From NCBI GenBank assembly GCA_031382215.1, contig JANMYQ010000293.1:29225-93224 (forward strand): DNA of 64,000 nt. The letters are read 5' to 3'. The notes under the pieces are model-generated. The model saw only the letters and a program-made list of their open reading frames with translations. It searched no databases and had not been told where the DNA came from. Shown here piece by piece: positions 51,809 through 59,080 of this stretch (position 1 is the stretch's first letter; every line of letters starts with the position of its first letter). The DNA is from LGRD01 sp031382215. GTDB lineage: Bacteria; Pseudomonadota; Gammaproteobacteria; Burkholderiales; Burkholderiaceae_C. A program made the position numbers and the translations under genes.

Positions 51809-52984
51809 ATGGTTGCGCTCCTCAAGCCCGCCGATCGGGTGACGCCGCTGCCACCGGAGCCCGCCCCCACGTTGCACGACCGCTGGTGCGCCTGGCGCGA
51901 CCGGCTGCTGGCCGATCGTCGCTTCCGGCGCTGGGCCGCGGCGTTCCCGCTCACGCGCCCGATCGCGCAGCGCCGCGCCCGCGGCTTGTTCGACCTGGTC
52001 GCCGGCTTCGTCTATTCGCAGGTGCTGCTGGCGTGTGTGCGGCTGCGCCTGTTCGAGATCCTGGCCGAAGGGCCGCAGACCTTGAGCGTGCTGGCCGCAC
52101 GCCTGGCGCTGCCTGAAGACGCCGCCGAGCGCCTGCTCGCTGCGGCCGTGTCGCTGCAACTGGTGCAGCGCCGCAGCGCTGATCGCTTCGGCCTGGGCCC
52201 GCTGGGCGCGCCGCTGGTGGGCGACACCGCGATCGTTGCCATGGTCGAACACCACGCCACCTTGTACGCCGACCTGCGCGACCCGGTGGCGCTGCTGCGC
52301 GGCCAGGGCGGCGCCACGGCGATGTCGAAGTACTGGCCCTACGCCGATGGCGTGCAACCCGGTGCGCTGACGCCCGATCGTGTGGCCGAGTACTCGGCGC
52401 TGATGTCGGCATCGCAGCCGCTGGTGGCCGAACAAGTGCTGGCCGCGTACCCGCTGGCACGTCACCGCTGCCTGCTCGACGTGGGCGGCGGCGAAGGCAC
52501 GTTCCTGAAGGCGGTGGCGCCCCACGCGCCCAAGCTGCGACTGACGATGTTCGATCTGCCCGCCGTGGCTGACCGCGCCCGGGTGAGCCTGGCGGAAGCG
52601 GGCCTGGCCGACCGTGCCAGCGCCTACGGCGGCAGCTTCTTCGCCGACCCATTGCCTGCGGGCGCCGACATCGCGACCCTGGTGCGCGTGCTGTTCGACC
52701 ACAGCGACGAGCGCGCGCTGGCGATCCTGCAAGCCGTGCACCGCGCCTTGCCGGCCGACGGCACGCTGCTGATCGCCGAGCCGATGGCCGGCACACCGGG
52801 CGCCGAGGCGATGGGCGACGCCTATTTCGGCTTCTACCTGCTGGCGATGGGCAAGGGCCGCTCACGCAGCGCAGCGGACCTGACGGCGCTGCTGCATCGG
52901 GCCGGCTTCGACCGGGTCCGGCTGCTGGCCACGCCGATGCCGCTGCAGACGCAAGTGCTGACAGCCCGGCCGGCCCGCGCGTAA
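51809..52984 (+). CDS. crtF: CrtF, hydroxycarotenoid O-methyltransferase
   Basis: A 391-residue SAM-dependent methyltransferase of the plant-type O-methyltransferase fold: an N-terminal dimerisation/winged-helix part (QVLLACVRLRLFEILAEGPQ), SAM motif CLLDVGGGEGTFLKAVAPHA and VLFDHSDERALAILQAVHRA. It methylates the 1-hydroxyl of spheroidene/spirilloxanthin precursors made by CrtC and CrtD. 23 bp after crtE; the frame is open farther upstream but overlaps crtE as a shadow. Confidence 0.93.
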   Translation: MVALLKPADRVTPLPPEPAPTLHDRWCAWRDRLLADRRFRRWAAAFPLTRPIAQRRARGLFDLVAGFVYSQVLLACVRLRLFEILAEGPQTLSVLAARLALPEDAAERLLAAAVSLQLVQRRSADRFGLGPLGAPLVGDTAIVAMVEHHATLYADLRDPVALLRGQGGATAMSKYWPYADGVQPGALTPDRVAEYSALMSASQPLVAEQVLAAYPLARHRCLLDVGGGEGTFLKAVAPHAPKLRLTMFDLPAVADRARVSLAEAGLADRASAYGGSFFADPLPAGADIATLVRVLFDHSDERALAILQAVHRALPADGTLLIAEPMAGTPGAEAMGDAYFGFYLLAMGKGRSRSAADLTALLHRAGFDRVRLLATPMPLQTQVLTARPARA

Positions 52985-53000
52985 ACCCTGTGGTGCAGAG

Positions 53001-53018
53001 TGTAAATGTATATTGACA
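53001..53018. promoter_or_regulatory. PpsR-type operator upstream of bchC
   Basis: TGTAAATGTATATTGACA is a perfect TGT-N12-ACA palindrome overlapping the -35 of the bchC promoter. Its core GTAAA-N6-TTGAC differs by one base from the GTCAA-N6-TTGAC of the bchF and crtE sites. Confidence 0.68.
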
Positions 53019-53040
53019 CTTCTGGCAGTCACACTAAGAT
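53013..53040 (+). promoter_or_regulatory. Promoter of the bchCXYZ-puf operon
   Basis: TTGACA (53013-53018), 16-bp spacer, TAAGAT (53035-53040). Transcription would start about 53047, leaving a leader of some 84 bases before the GTG of bchC. Confidence 0.6.
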
Positions 53041-53130
53041 GACACCAGTCCCAAAGTTTTGCAAAATGCTTCCTGTTCCCACCCGTCTCCCGTCTTGCTG
53101 CCCCTGTCTGGTGCCGGCGAAGGGGGCCGT

Positions 53131-54069
53131 GTGAACACGCTGGCCGTCGTGCTTGAAAGGCCGGAGCAACTGGTATTGAGCCGGCTGGACCTGACCCCCG
53201 CGACCGACGAGGACGTGACGGTGGACATCGAGTGGAGCGGCATCAGCACCGGCACCGAGCGGCTGTTGTGGTCTGGCCGCATGCCCTCGTTTCCGGGCAT
53301 GGGTTACCCGCTGGTGCCGGGTTATGAATCGGTGGGCCGCGTGAGCGCCGCCGGTTCGCGCTCCGGTGGCAAGGTCGGCGAGCGCGTGTTCGTGCCGGGT
53401 GCCAAATGTTTCGGCGACGTGCGCGGCCTGTTCGGCGGCGCCGCGGCCCGCGTGGTGCTGCCCGGCGCTCGCACGATCCGCTTCGACGAACAACTGGGCG
53501 AACAAGGCGTGTTGCTGGCGCTGGCCGCCACCGCCTACCACGCCCACTCGATCGCCGGTGTTCAACACCCCGACCTGATCGTCGGCCACGGTGTGCTGGG
53601 CCGCATGATCGCCCGCCTGGCCGTGGTGGCCGGTGGCGCGCCGACGGTGTGGGAAACCAACCCCGGCCGACGCGACGGTGGAGCCGGCTACAGCGTCGTC
53701 GACCCGAGCGACGACACCCGCCGCGACTACCGCTGCATCTGCGACGTGAGCGGCGATTCGAGTTTGCTGGATACCTTGATCGGCCGCCTCGCCCCCGGGG
53801 GCGAGGTCGTGCTGGCCGGCTTCTACGACACGCCGCTCTCCTTTGTGTTCCCGCCTGCCTTCATGCGCGAGGCGCGCATTCGCATCGCCGCGCAATGGCA
53901 GCCGCAGGACCTGGTGGCGGTGAAGAACCTGGCCGAGTCCGGCCGCCTGTCGCTGGCCGGGCTGATCACGCACCGATCGGTGGCCACGCAAGCGGACCAG
54001 GCCTACCGCACCGCATTCGGCGACCCCGCCTGTCTGAAGATGATTCTCGACTGGAGAGCCTGCTCATGA
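53131..54069 (+). CDS. bchC: BchC, 3-hydroxyethyl bacteriochlorophyllide a dehydrogenase
   Basis: A 312-residue NAD-dependent dehydrogenase of the MDR type that oxidises the C3 hydroxyethyl to acetyl. It starts VNTLAVVLERPEQLVLSRLD, then DIEWSGISTGTERLLWSGRM, PGYESVGRVSAAGSRSGGKV, HPDLIVGHGVLGRMIARLAV (nucleotide binding). The GTG start is preceded by an A/G-rich stretch (GAAGGGGG); an ATG at 53059 would add 24 residues with no family match. Stop overlaps bchX (ATGA). Confidence 0.93.
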   Translation: MNTLAVVLERPEQLVLSRLDLTPATDEDVTVDIEWSGISTGTERLLWSGRMPSFPGMGYPLVPGYESVGRVSAAGSRSGGKVGERVFVPGAKCFGDVRGLFGGAAARVVLPGARTIRFDEQLGEQGVLLALAATAYHAHSIAGVQHPDLIVGHGVLGRMIARLAVVAGGAPTVWETNPGRRDGGAGYSVVDPSDDTRRDYRCICDVSGDSSLLDTLIGRLAPGGEVVLAGFYDTPLSFVFPPAFMREARIRIAAQWQPQDLVAVKNLAESGRLSLAGLITHRSVATQADQAYRTAFGDPACLKMILDWRACS

Positions 54070-55082
54070 ACACCGCCACCTCTGCCACCAAGGGCACTCC
54101 GGTGACCATCATGATGAAAGACCTGCGTGCCGAGGCCGCGGTCGAACCCGCACCCGTCTCGACCGGCGCCGTCACCAAAGAGACGCAGATCATCGCGATC
54201 TACGGCAAGGGCGGCATCGGCAAGAGCTTCACGCTCGCCAACCTCAGCTACATGATGGCGCAGCAGGGCAAGAAGGTGCTGTTGATCGGCTGCGACCCGA
54301 AGAGCGACACCACCAGCCTGCTGTTCGGCGGGCGCGCCTGCCCGACCATCATCGAGACCTCGTCGAAGAAGAAGCTCGCCGGTGAGGCCGTGGCCATCGG
54401 CGACGTCTGCTTCAAGCGCGACGGCGTCTTCGCGATGGAACTCGGCGGCCCCGAGGTCGGCCGCGGCTGCGGCGGGCGCGGCATCATTCACGGCTTCGAG
54501 CTGCTCGAAAAGCTTGGCTTCCACGACTGGGGCTTCGACTACGTGCTGCTCGACTTTTTGGGTGATGTTGTCTGTGGTGGGTTCGGATTGCCGATCGCAC
54601 GCGACATGTGCCAGAAGGTCATCGTCGTGGCGAGCAACGACCTGCAGTCGCTCTACGTCGCCAACAACGTGTGCAGCGCGGTTGAATACTTCCGCAAGCT
54701 CGGCGGCAACGTCGGCGTGGCCGGCATGGTGATCAACCGCGACGACGGTACCGGCGAAGCGGCGGCGTTCGCCACGCAGGTCGGCATCCCGGTGCTGTCC
54801 ACGATCCCCGCCAACGAAGACATCCGGCGCAAGAGCGCGAGCTACGAAATCATCGGCCGGCCCGGCTCGGCCTGGGGGCCCATGTTCGCCGAGCTGGCAG
54901 AAAACGTCGGCACCTCGGTGCCGATCCGGCCGAAGCCGATGACGCAGGACCAGTTGCTCGGCTTGTTCTCGGCCTCCGCGGTCGGGCGCGACGTGGTGCT
55001 CGAACCGGCGACGCAGTTCGACATGTGTGGCAAGAAGGAAACCGTCAAGGAAACGCTCGAAGTCGTTTACGACGAAGTCTGA
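54066..55082 (+). CDS. bchX: BchX, ATPase/reductase of chlorophyllide a oxidoreductase
   Basis: A 338-residue NifH-like protein that donates electrons to BchYZ for ring B reduction. P-loop AIYGKGGIGKSFTLANLSYM; cluster Cys in GGPEVGRGCGGRGIIHGFEL and LDFLGDVVCGGFGLPIARDM. It is paralogous to BchL. COR with BchXYZ converts chlorophyllide a to a bacteriochlorophyllide, and can have a C8-vinyl reductase activity as well. Confidence 0.97.
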   Translation: MNTATSATKGTPVTIMMKDLRAEAAVEPAPVSTGAVTKETQIIAIYGKGGIGKSFTLANLSYMMAQQGKKVLLIGCDPKSDTTSLLFGGRACPTIIETSSKKKLAGEAVAIGDVCFKRDGVFAMELGGPEVGRGCGGRGIIHGFELLEKLGFHDWGFDYVLLDFLGDVVCGGFGLPIARDMCQKVIVVASNDLQSLYVANNVCSAVEYFRKLGGNVGVAGMVINRDDGTGEAAAFATQVGIPVLSTIPANEDIRRKSASYEIIGRPGSAWGPMFAELAENVGTSVPIRPKPMTQDQLLGLFSASAVGRDVVLEPATQFDMCGKKETVKETLEVVYDEV

Positions 55083-55104
55083 GCGCGCACTTCTGCAACC
55101 TGTC

Positions 55105-56673
55105 ATGACCACCACCATCCCGATCATCCCGATCATCCCGATGCCCGCAGAGCCGATCAAGACGGCGCTCGAAGGCGACGGCATGGGCTGCCATTCCGGT
55201 GGCGGGGCGATGCTCGCGGCCGCGAAGTCGGCCGGCAAGTCCGAGGTGCTGGAACAGTACGCAAAGGACTACCCCAAGAACGAGAAGGCCGGCCCGCACG
55301 ACCAGCCGCAGAGCATGTGCCCGGCTTTCGGTTCGCTGCGCGTGGGGCTGCGCATGCGCCGCACCGCGACCATCCTGTCGGGCTCGGCTTGCTGCGTGTA
55401 CGGCTTGACCTTCACATCGCACTTCTACGGCGCCCGGCGCAGCGTCGGCTACGTGCCGTTCAACAGCGAGAGCCTGGTCACAGGCAAGCTGTTCGAAGAC
55501 ATCCGCGAGGCCGTGCACCAGCAGGCCGACCCGGCGCTGTACGACGCGATAGTGATCATCAACCTGTGTGTGCCCACCGCCAGCGGCGTGCCGCTGCAGA
55601 TCCTGCCGAAAGAGATCAACGGCGTGCGCATCATCGGCATCGACGTGCCGGGTTTCGGCGTGCCCACGCATGCCGAAGCGAAAGACGTGCTCGCCGGCGC
55701 GATGCTGAAGTACGCACGCACCGAGGTGCTGGCCGGGCCGGTCCAGGCACCTCGCGCGGGCCGCGCCGACAAGCCGACGATCGCGTTGCTGGGCGAAGTG
55801 TTCCCGGCCGACCCGGTGATCATCGGCATGATGCTGGAGCCGATGGGCCTGGCCGCAGGGCCGGTGGTGCCCACACGCGAATGGCGCGAGCTGTACGCCG
55901 CGCTGGACTGCGCTGCGGTGGCAGCGATCCACCCGTTCTACACCGCCAGCGTGCGCGAGTTCGATGCCGCCGGCCGCAGCGTGGTCGGTTCGGCGCCGGT
56001 CGGTCACGACGGCACCGAGGCCTGGCTGCAGGCGATCGGCGATGCGACGAACATCGCACAAGACAAGATTGATGCCGCGAAGAACAAGTTCCTGCCCGTC
56101 ATCAAGGCGGTGCTGTCGAAGACGCCGATCAAGGGCCGCATCACGCTGAGTGGTTACGAAGGCTCTGAGTTGCTGGTCGGGCGGTTGCTGGTCGAGAGTG
56201 GCGCTGACCTGCGTTACGTCGGCAGTGCCTGCCCGCGCACCGCGTGGAACGAGGCCGATCTGCAGTGGCTGCAGTCCAAGGGCGTGCAAGTGCAGTTCCG
56301 CGCTTCGCTCGAGCAGGACCTGGCGGCGGTGCACGAATTCCAGCCCGACCTGGCGATCGGCACCACGCCCATCGTGCAGGCCGCCAAAGAGATGAGCATC
56401 CCGGCGCTGTACTTCACCAACCTGATCTCGGCCCGCCCGCTGATGGGCCCGGCCGGCGCCGGGTCGCTGGCCACCGTGATCAACGCGGCGATCGGCAACA
56501 AAGCGCGCTTCAATCAGATGAAGGACTTCTTCAGCACGGTTGGCACCGGCCACGCCACCGGCGTGTGGGAAAGTGCTGCTGGCGTGCCGCAGGACCATCC
56601 GCACTTCAAGGCCGAACAGCGCCGCCAGGCCGAAAAGCTGGCGAAGAAGCGCAAGGCCGAGGAGATGATTTAG
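55105..56673 (+). CDS. bchY: BchY, chlorophyllide a oxidoreductase subunit Y
   Basis: A 522-residue NifD/K-like subunit that with BchZ carries the catalytic NB-like site. GMGCHSGGGAMLAAAKSAGK, PQSMCPAFGSLRVGLRMRR and SGSACCVYGLTFTSHFYGAR hold the cluster Cys residues. The first residues, TTTIPIIPIIPMPAEP, come from a three-copy 9-bp repeat (55117-55143). 22 bp after bchX; ends directly next to bchZ with no gap (TAG then ATG). Confidence 0.95.
   Translation: MTTTIPIIPIIPMPAEPIKTALEGDGMGCHSGGGAMLAAAKSAGKSEVLEQYAKDYPKNEKAGPHDQPQSMCPAFGSLRVGLRMRRTATILSGSACCVYGLTFTSHFYGARRSVGYVPFNSESLVTGKLFEDIREAVHQQADPALYDAIVIINLCVPTASGVPLQILPKEINGVRIIGIDVPGFGVPTHAEAKDVLAGAMLKYARTEVLAGPVQAPRAGRADKPTIALLGEVFPADPVIIGMMLEPMGLAAGPVVPTREWRELYAALDCAAVAAIHPFYTASVREFDAAGRSVVGSAPVGHDGTEAWLQAIGDATNIAQDKIDAAKNKFLPVIKAVLSKTPIKGRITLSGYEGSELLVGRLLVESGADLRYVGSACPRTAWNEADLQWLQSKGVQVQFRASLEQDLAAVHEFQPDLAIGTTPIVQAAKEMSIPALYFTNLISARPLMGPAGAGSLATVINAAIGNKARFNQMKDFFSTVGTGHATGVWESAAGVPQDHPHFKAEQRRQAEKLAKKRKAEEMI
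55117..55143 (+). repeat. Three 9-bp units (ATCCCGATC) at the 5' end of bchY
   Basis: ATCCCGATC, ATCCCGATC and ATCCCGATG follow each other and encode IPI-IPI-IPM near the BchY N-terminus. Confidence 0.8.
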
Positions 56674-58152
56674 ATGCTAGTCCTCGACCACGATCGTGCC
56701 GGCGGCTACTGGGGCGCGGTGTACGTCTTCACTGCGATCAAGGGCCTGCAGGTCGTGATCGACGGGCCGGTCGGCTGCGAGAACCTGCCCGTCACCTCGG
56801 TGCTGCACTACACCGACGCGCTGCCGCCGCACGAGCTGCCGATCGTCGTGACCGGCCTGGCCGAAGAACAGCTCGGCCGCGAAGGCACCGAAGGCTCGAT
56901 GCGCCGCGCACATGCCGCGCTCGACCCCGACCTGCCCTCGGTCGTCGTCACCGGCTCGATTGCCGAGATGATCGGCGGCGGTGTCACCCCCGCGGGCACC
57001 AACATCCAGCGCTTTCTGCCGCGCACCATCGACGAAGACCAGTGGCAGTGCGCGAACCGCGCGATGTTCTGGCTCTGGTCGGAGTACGGGCTGAAGAAGG
57101 TGCCGGCGCGCAAGCCTTTTGCCGAGCGCCCCGCCAGTGAGAAGCCGCGCGTCAACATCATCGGCCCCAGCTACGGCACCTTCAACTGCCCGAGCGACCT
57201 GGCTGAGATCCGCCGCCTGGTGCAAGGCATCGGCTGCGACGTGAACATGGTGTTCCCGCTCGGCAGCCACCTGGCCGACGTGTCGCGCCTCGTCGAGGCC
57301 GACGTGAACATCTGCATGTACCGCGAGTTCGGTCGCATGCTGTGCGAGGCGCTCGATCGGCCTTACCTGCAGGCGCCCATCGGCCTGCACAGCACCACCG
57401 CTTTCCTGCGCAAGCTCGGAGAACTGACAGGGTTAAACCCCGAGCCCTTCATCGAGCGCGAAAAACACACCACGATCAAGCCGATCTGGGACCTCTGGCG
57501 CTCGGTGACGCAGGATTTTTTTGGAACAGCCAGCTTTGCCGTCGTCGCGAACGAAACCTACACGCGCGGCATCCGCTACTTCCTCGAAGACGAGCTCGGC
57601 CTGCCGTGCCACTTCGCGGTGGCGCGCAAGCCCGGCGCGAAGACCGACAACGACGAGGTGCGCCGGCTCGTCAAAGAGAAGACGCCGCTGGTCATGTACG
57701 GCAGCTACAACGAGCGCATCTACCTCGCTGAATGCGGCGGTGGTTCGATGATGAAAGCGACCTTCATCCCGGCATCGTTCCCGTTGCCCATCATCCGGCG
57801 CCACACCGGCACGCCGTTCATGGGTTATGCGGGCGCCACCTACCTGGTGCAGGAGTTTTGCAACGCGCTGTTCGACGCGCTGTTCCACATCCTGCCGCTG
57901 GGCACCGAGCTGGACCGCGTCGATCCCACGCCGGCCCGGCTGGGCGCCGGAGACAGCCGCCCGTGGGACATGGATGCCCAGACGCTGCTGAACGACTACG
58001 TCGAGACCGAGCCTGTGCTGGTGCAGATCTCGGCCGCCAAACGACTGCGCGACCGCGCCGAGCGCGACGCGAGGCGGGCCGGCGAAGAGCGTGTGACCGC
58101 CGAGCGCGTGGCGCGCGCACGTGACGCGATGCGACAGGGGGAGCCCGCATGA
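56674..58152 (+). CDS. bchZ: BchZ, chlorophyllide a oxidoreductase subunit Z
   Basis: A 492-residue NifK-like partner of BchY. It begins MLVLDHDRAGGYWGAVYVFT and has GPVGCENLPVTSVLHYTDAL with the cluster Cys; C-terminal region WDMDAQTLLNDYVETEPVLV and the charged end are typical. The start is directly after the bchY TAG. The stop overlaps the ATG of a 47-codon ORF before pufB. The DNA continues into the puf operon, as in the classic bchCXYZ-puf arrangement. Confidence 0.95.
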   Translation: MLVLDHDRAGGYWGAVYVFTAIKGLQVVIDGPVGCENLPVTSVLHYTDALPPHELPIVVTGLAEEQLGREGTEGSMRRAHAALDPDLPSVVVTGSIAEMIGGGVTPAGTNIQRFLPRTIDEDQWQCANRAMFWLWSEYGLKKVPARKPFAERPASEKPRVNIIGPSYGTFNCPSDLAEIRRLVQGIGCDVNMVFPLGSHLADVSRLVEADVNICMYREFGRMLCEALDRPYLQAPIGLHSTTAFLRKLGELTGLNPEPFIEREKHTTIKPIWDLWRSVTQDFFGTASFAVVANETYTRGIRYFLEDELGLPCHFAVARKPGAKTDNDEVRRLVKEKTPLVMYGSYNERIYLAECGGGSMMKATFIPASFPLPIIRRHTGTPFMGYAGATYLVQEFCNALFDALFHILPLGTELDRVDPTPARLGAGDSRPWDMDAQTLLNDYVETEPVLVQISAAKRLRDRAERDARRAGEERVTAERVARARDAMRQGEPA

Positions 58153-58292
58153 GCGGCTTGCAAACCTGTTCAGTAACCGATTCGGTCTGGCTTCGTGCCA
58201 GGCCCACCCCACTCCGCGGCAGCCCGCCGCGAGTGCCCCGCTGCGCGGGCTGTGCGCAGCTTGTGGCCGACAGGCCCATGTTTAGGAGCTAA
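58149..58292 (+). CDS. 47-aa ORF in the pufB leader, position of pufQ (uncertain)
   Basis: ATG overlaps the bchZ stop and the TAA lies four bases before the pufB ATG, inside its ribosome site region. The product (MSGLQTCSVTDSVWLRARPT and onwards) has no hydrophobic segment and does not look like PufQ, which occupies this place in Rhodobacter. The region also forms two RNA hairpins. It could be a leader ORF that couples pufB translation to bchZ, or chance. Confidence 0.25.
   Translation: MSGLQTCSVTDSVWLRARPTPLRGSPPRVPRCAGCAQLVADRPMFRS
58215..58260. promoter_or_regulatory. Two consecutive hairpins in the pufB leader
   Basis: CGCGGC-AGCCC-GCCGCG (58215-58231) and GCTGCGC-GGGCTGT-GCGCAGC (58240-58260) are perfect inverted repeats within 50 bp upstream of pufB. 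They could act as a 5' stabiliser or barrier to RNA decay for puf mRNA after processing from the bch transcript. No U-run follows. Confidence 0.55.
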
Positions 58293-58296
58293 AGAT

Positions 58297-58443
58297 ATGG
58301 CTGACAGAAAAGGCTCGATCTCCGGCCTGACGGACGACGAGGCGCAAGAGTTCCACAGGTACTACGTCCAGGGGTTCGTGGGCTTCACGGCAATTGCCGT
58401 GGTTGCACACATCCTCGTCTGGGCTTGGCGTCCCTGGCTCTGA
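58297..58443 (+). CDS. pufB: PufB, LH1 beta polypeptide
   Basis: A 48-residue antenna chain: MADRKGSISGLTDDEAQEFH, RYYVQGFVGFTAIAVVAHIL, VWAWRPWL. His38 in VVAHILVWAWRPWL is the bacteriochlorophyll ligand; His20 is the second conserved His. AGGAG stands eight bases before the ATG. It is followed not by pufA but by a beta-like ORF 71 bp downstream. Confidence 0.96.
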   Translation: MADRKGSISGLTDDEAQEFHRYYVQGFVGFTAIAVVAHILVWAWRPWL

Positions 58444-58452
58444 GCTTTCGAA

Positions 58453-58479
58453 AAGTTAGACAAGTTAGACAAGTTAGAC
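58453..58479 (+). repeat. Three tandem AAGTTAGAC units between pufB and the beta-like ORF
   Basis: Three perfect 9-bp copies in a row, followed by AGTGACACCCGAGTGACC with its own short repeat. The low GC here contrasts with the surroundings. It could be an RNase-sensitive spacer or protein site; the meaning is unknown. Confidence 0.8.
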
Positions 58480-58514
58480 CAGTGACACCCGAGTGACCCT
58501 CAAAGGGGAATGCG

Positions 58515-58739
58515 ATGACTGACATGACAAACCGTTCGCTGCAGCACGTTCTGAAGAACGACTCCAAGGTCTTCTACGGAATCTTTGCGGTGGGCTTTGT
58601 TCTGTTCTTGTTGATTGCCGTGGCGGCGCAAGTCGGTCACTGGCAATGGCGTTCCTGGTTGCCGGGTGCCGAGAGTGAAAAATCGTTGATTGGCGGTGTG
58701 AAGGCGGCTGTGTACACCTTCATGTCGCACCTTACCTAG
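58515..58739 (+). CDS. LH1-beta-like polypeptide lacking the ligand His (between pufB and pufA)
   Basis: A 74-residue single-pass protein. Residues 20-49 (FYGIFAVGFVLFLLIAVAAQ then VGHWQWRSWL) align without gaps to PufB residues 19-48, with 14 of 30 identical: F, GFV, F, IAV, A, W-WR-WL. At the place of PufB His38 it has Gln39; a His occurs three residues later (His42). The second beta His (His20 in PufB) is Tyr21. A tail of 25 residues (PGAESEKSLIGGVKAAVYTF then MSHLT) is amphipathic. GGGG stands about six bases before the ATG. The alternative is a diverged PufQ, which has the same length (74), one membrane span and a similar tail, but is normally before pufB. Function unknown: perhaps a ring-gap or quinone-channel subunit, or a pigment carrier. 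Confidence 0.8.
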   Translation: MTDMTNRSLQHVLKNDSKVFYGIFAVGFVLFLLIAVAAQVGHWQWRSWLPGAESEKSLIGGVKAAVYTFMSHLT

Positions 58740-58750
58740 GAGATTGAACC

Positions 58751-58951
58751 ATGTGGAGAGTCTGGCGTTTATTCGACCCGCTTCGTGCGCTGGTCGTGCA
58801 GGGTGTGTTCCTGTTTGCCTTGGCAGTTCTGATTCACCTGGTGCTGCTGAGCACCAACACCTTCAACTGGATGGACGGCCCGAAGGCCCGACAGACGTTG
58901 TCGCAGAACTCGGCCATGCCGGCGCCCGCAACGGCACCGGCCGCCAAGTAG
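58751..58951 (+). CDS. pufA: PufA, LH1 alpha polypeptide
   Basis: A 66-residue antenna chain: MWRVWRLFDPLRALVVQGVF, LFALAVLIHLVLLSTNTFNW, MDGPKARQTLSQNSAMPAPA. His in LIHLVLLSTNTFNW is the ligand and the N-terminal WRLFDPLR is the standard LH1 alpha motif. AGGAG lies nine bases before the ATG. An Ala/Pro-rich tail follows the membrane part. The pufA-pufL gap holds two hairpins. Confidence 0.96.
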   Translation: MWRVWRLFDPLRALVVQGVFLFALAVLIHLVLLSTNTFNWMDGPKARQTLSQNSAMPAPATAPAAK

Positions 58952-59011
58952 CCCGCTTTCGGGCAATCAAGGTGGGCCTGGCCCGGGCCGCGTGCCCGGG
59001 CTGAGCCCACC
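58951..59011. promoter_or_regulatory. Intercistronic hairpins between pufA and pufL
   Basis: A short hairpin GCCCG-CTTT-CGGGC (58951-58964) is followed by a large one: GGTGGGC (58971-58977) with GCCCACC (59005-59011), enclosing GCCCGGGC (58981-58988) with GCCCGGGC (58994-59001). In Rhodobacter such structures protect the 3' end of pufBA mRNA and give the excess of antenna over RC; the same role is inferred. No U-run. Confidence 0.75.
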
Positions 59012-59080
59012 TACCCAATATCGAGAAGACATCCAGCCTCGCGGCCGCACTGGGCGTGCCGCCTGCGCGAAGGAGACGCC

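Noticed and set aside
52985..53130. ATG at 53059 as start of bchC
   Set aside because: The 24 added residues do not fit the family, whereas the GTG at 53131 begins the conserved NTLAVVLERPEQ.
58149..58292. pufQ upstream of pufB
   Set aside because: The ORF in this place has no membrane segment or PufQ-like sequence; it is listed only as an uncertain short ORF.
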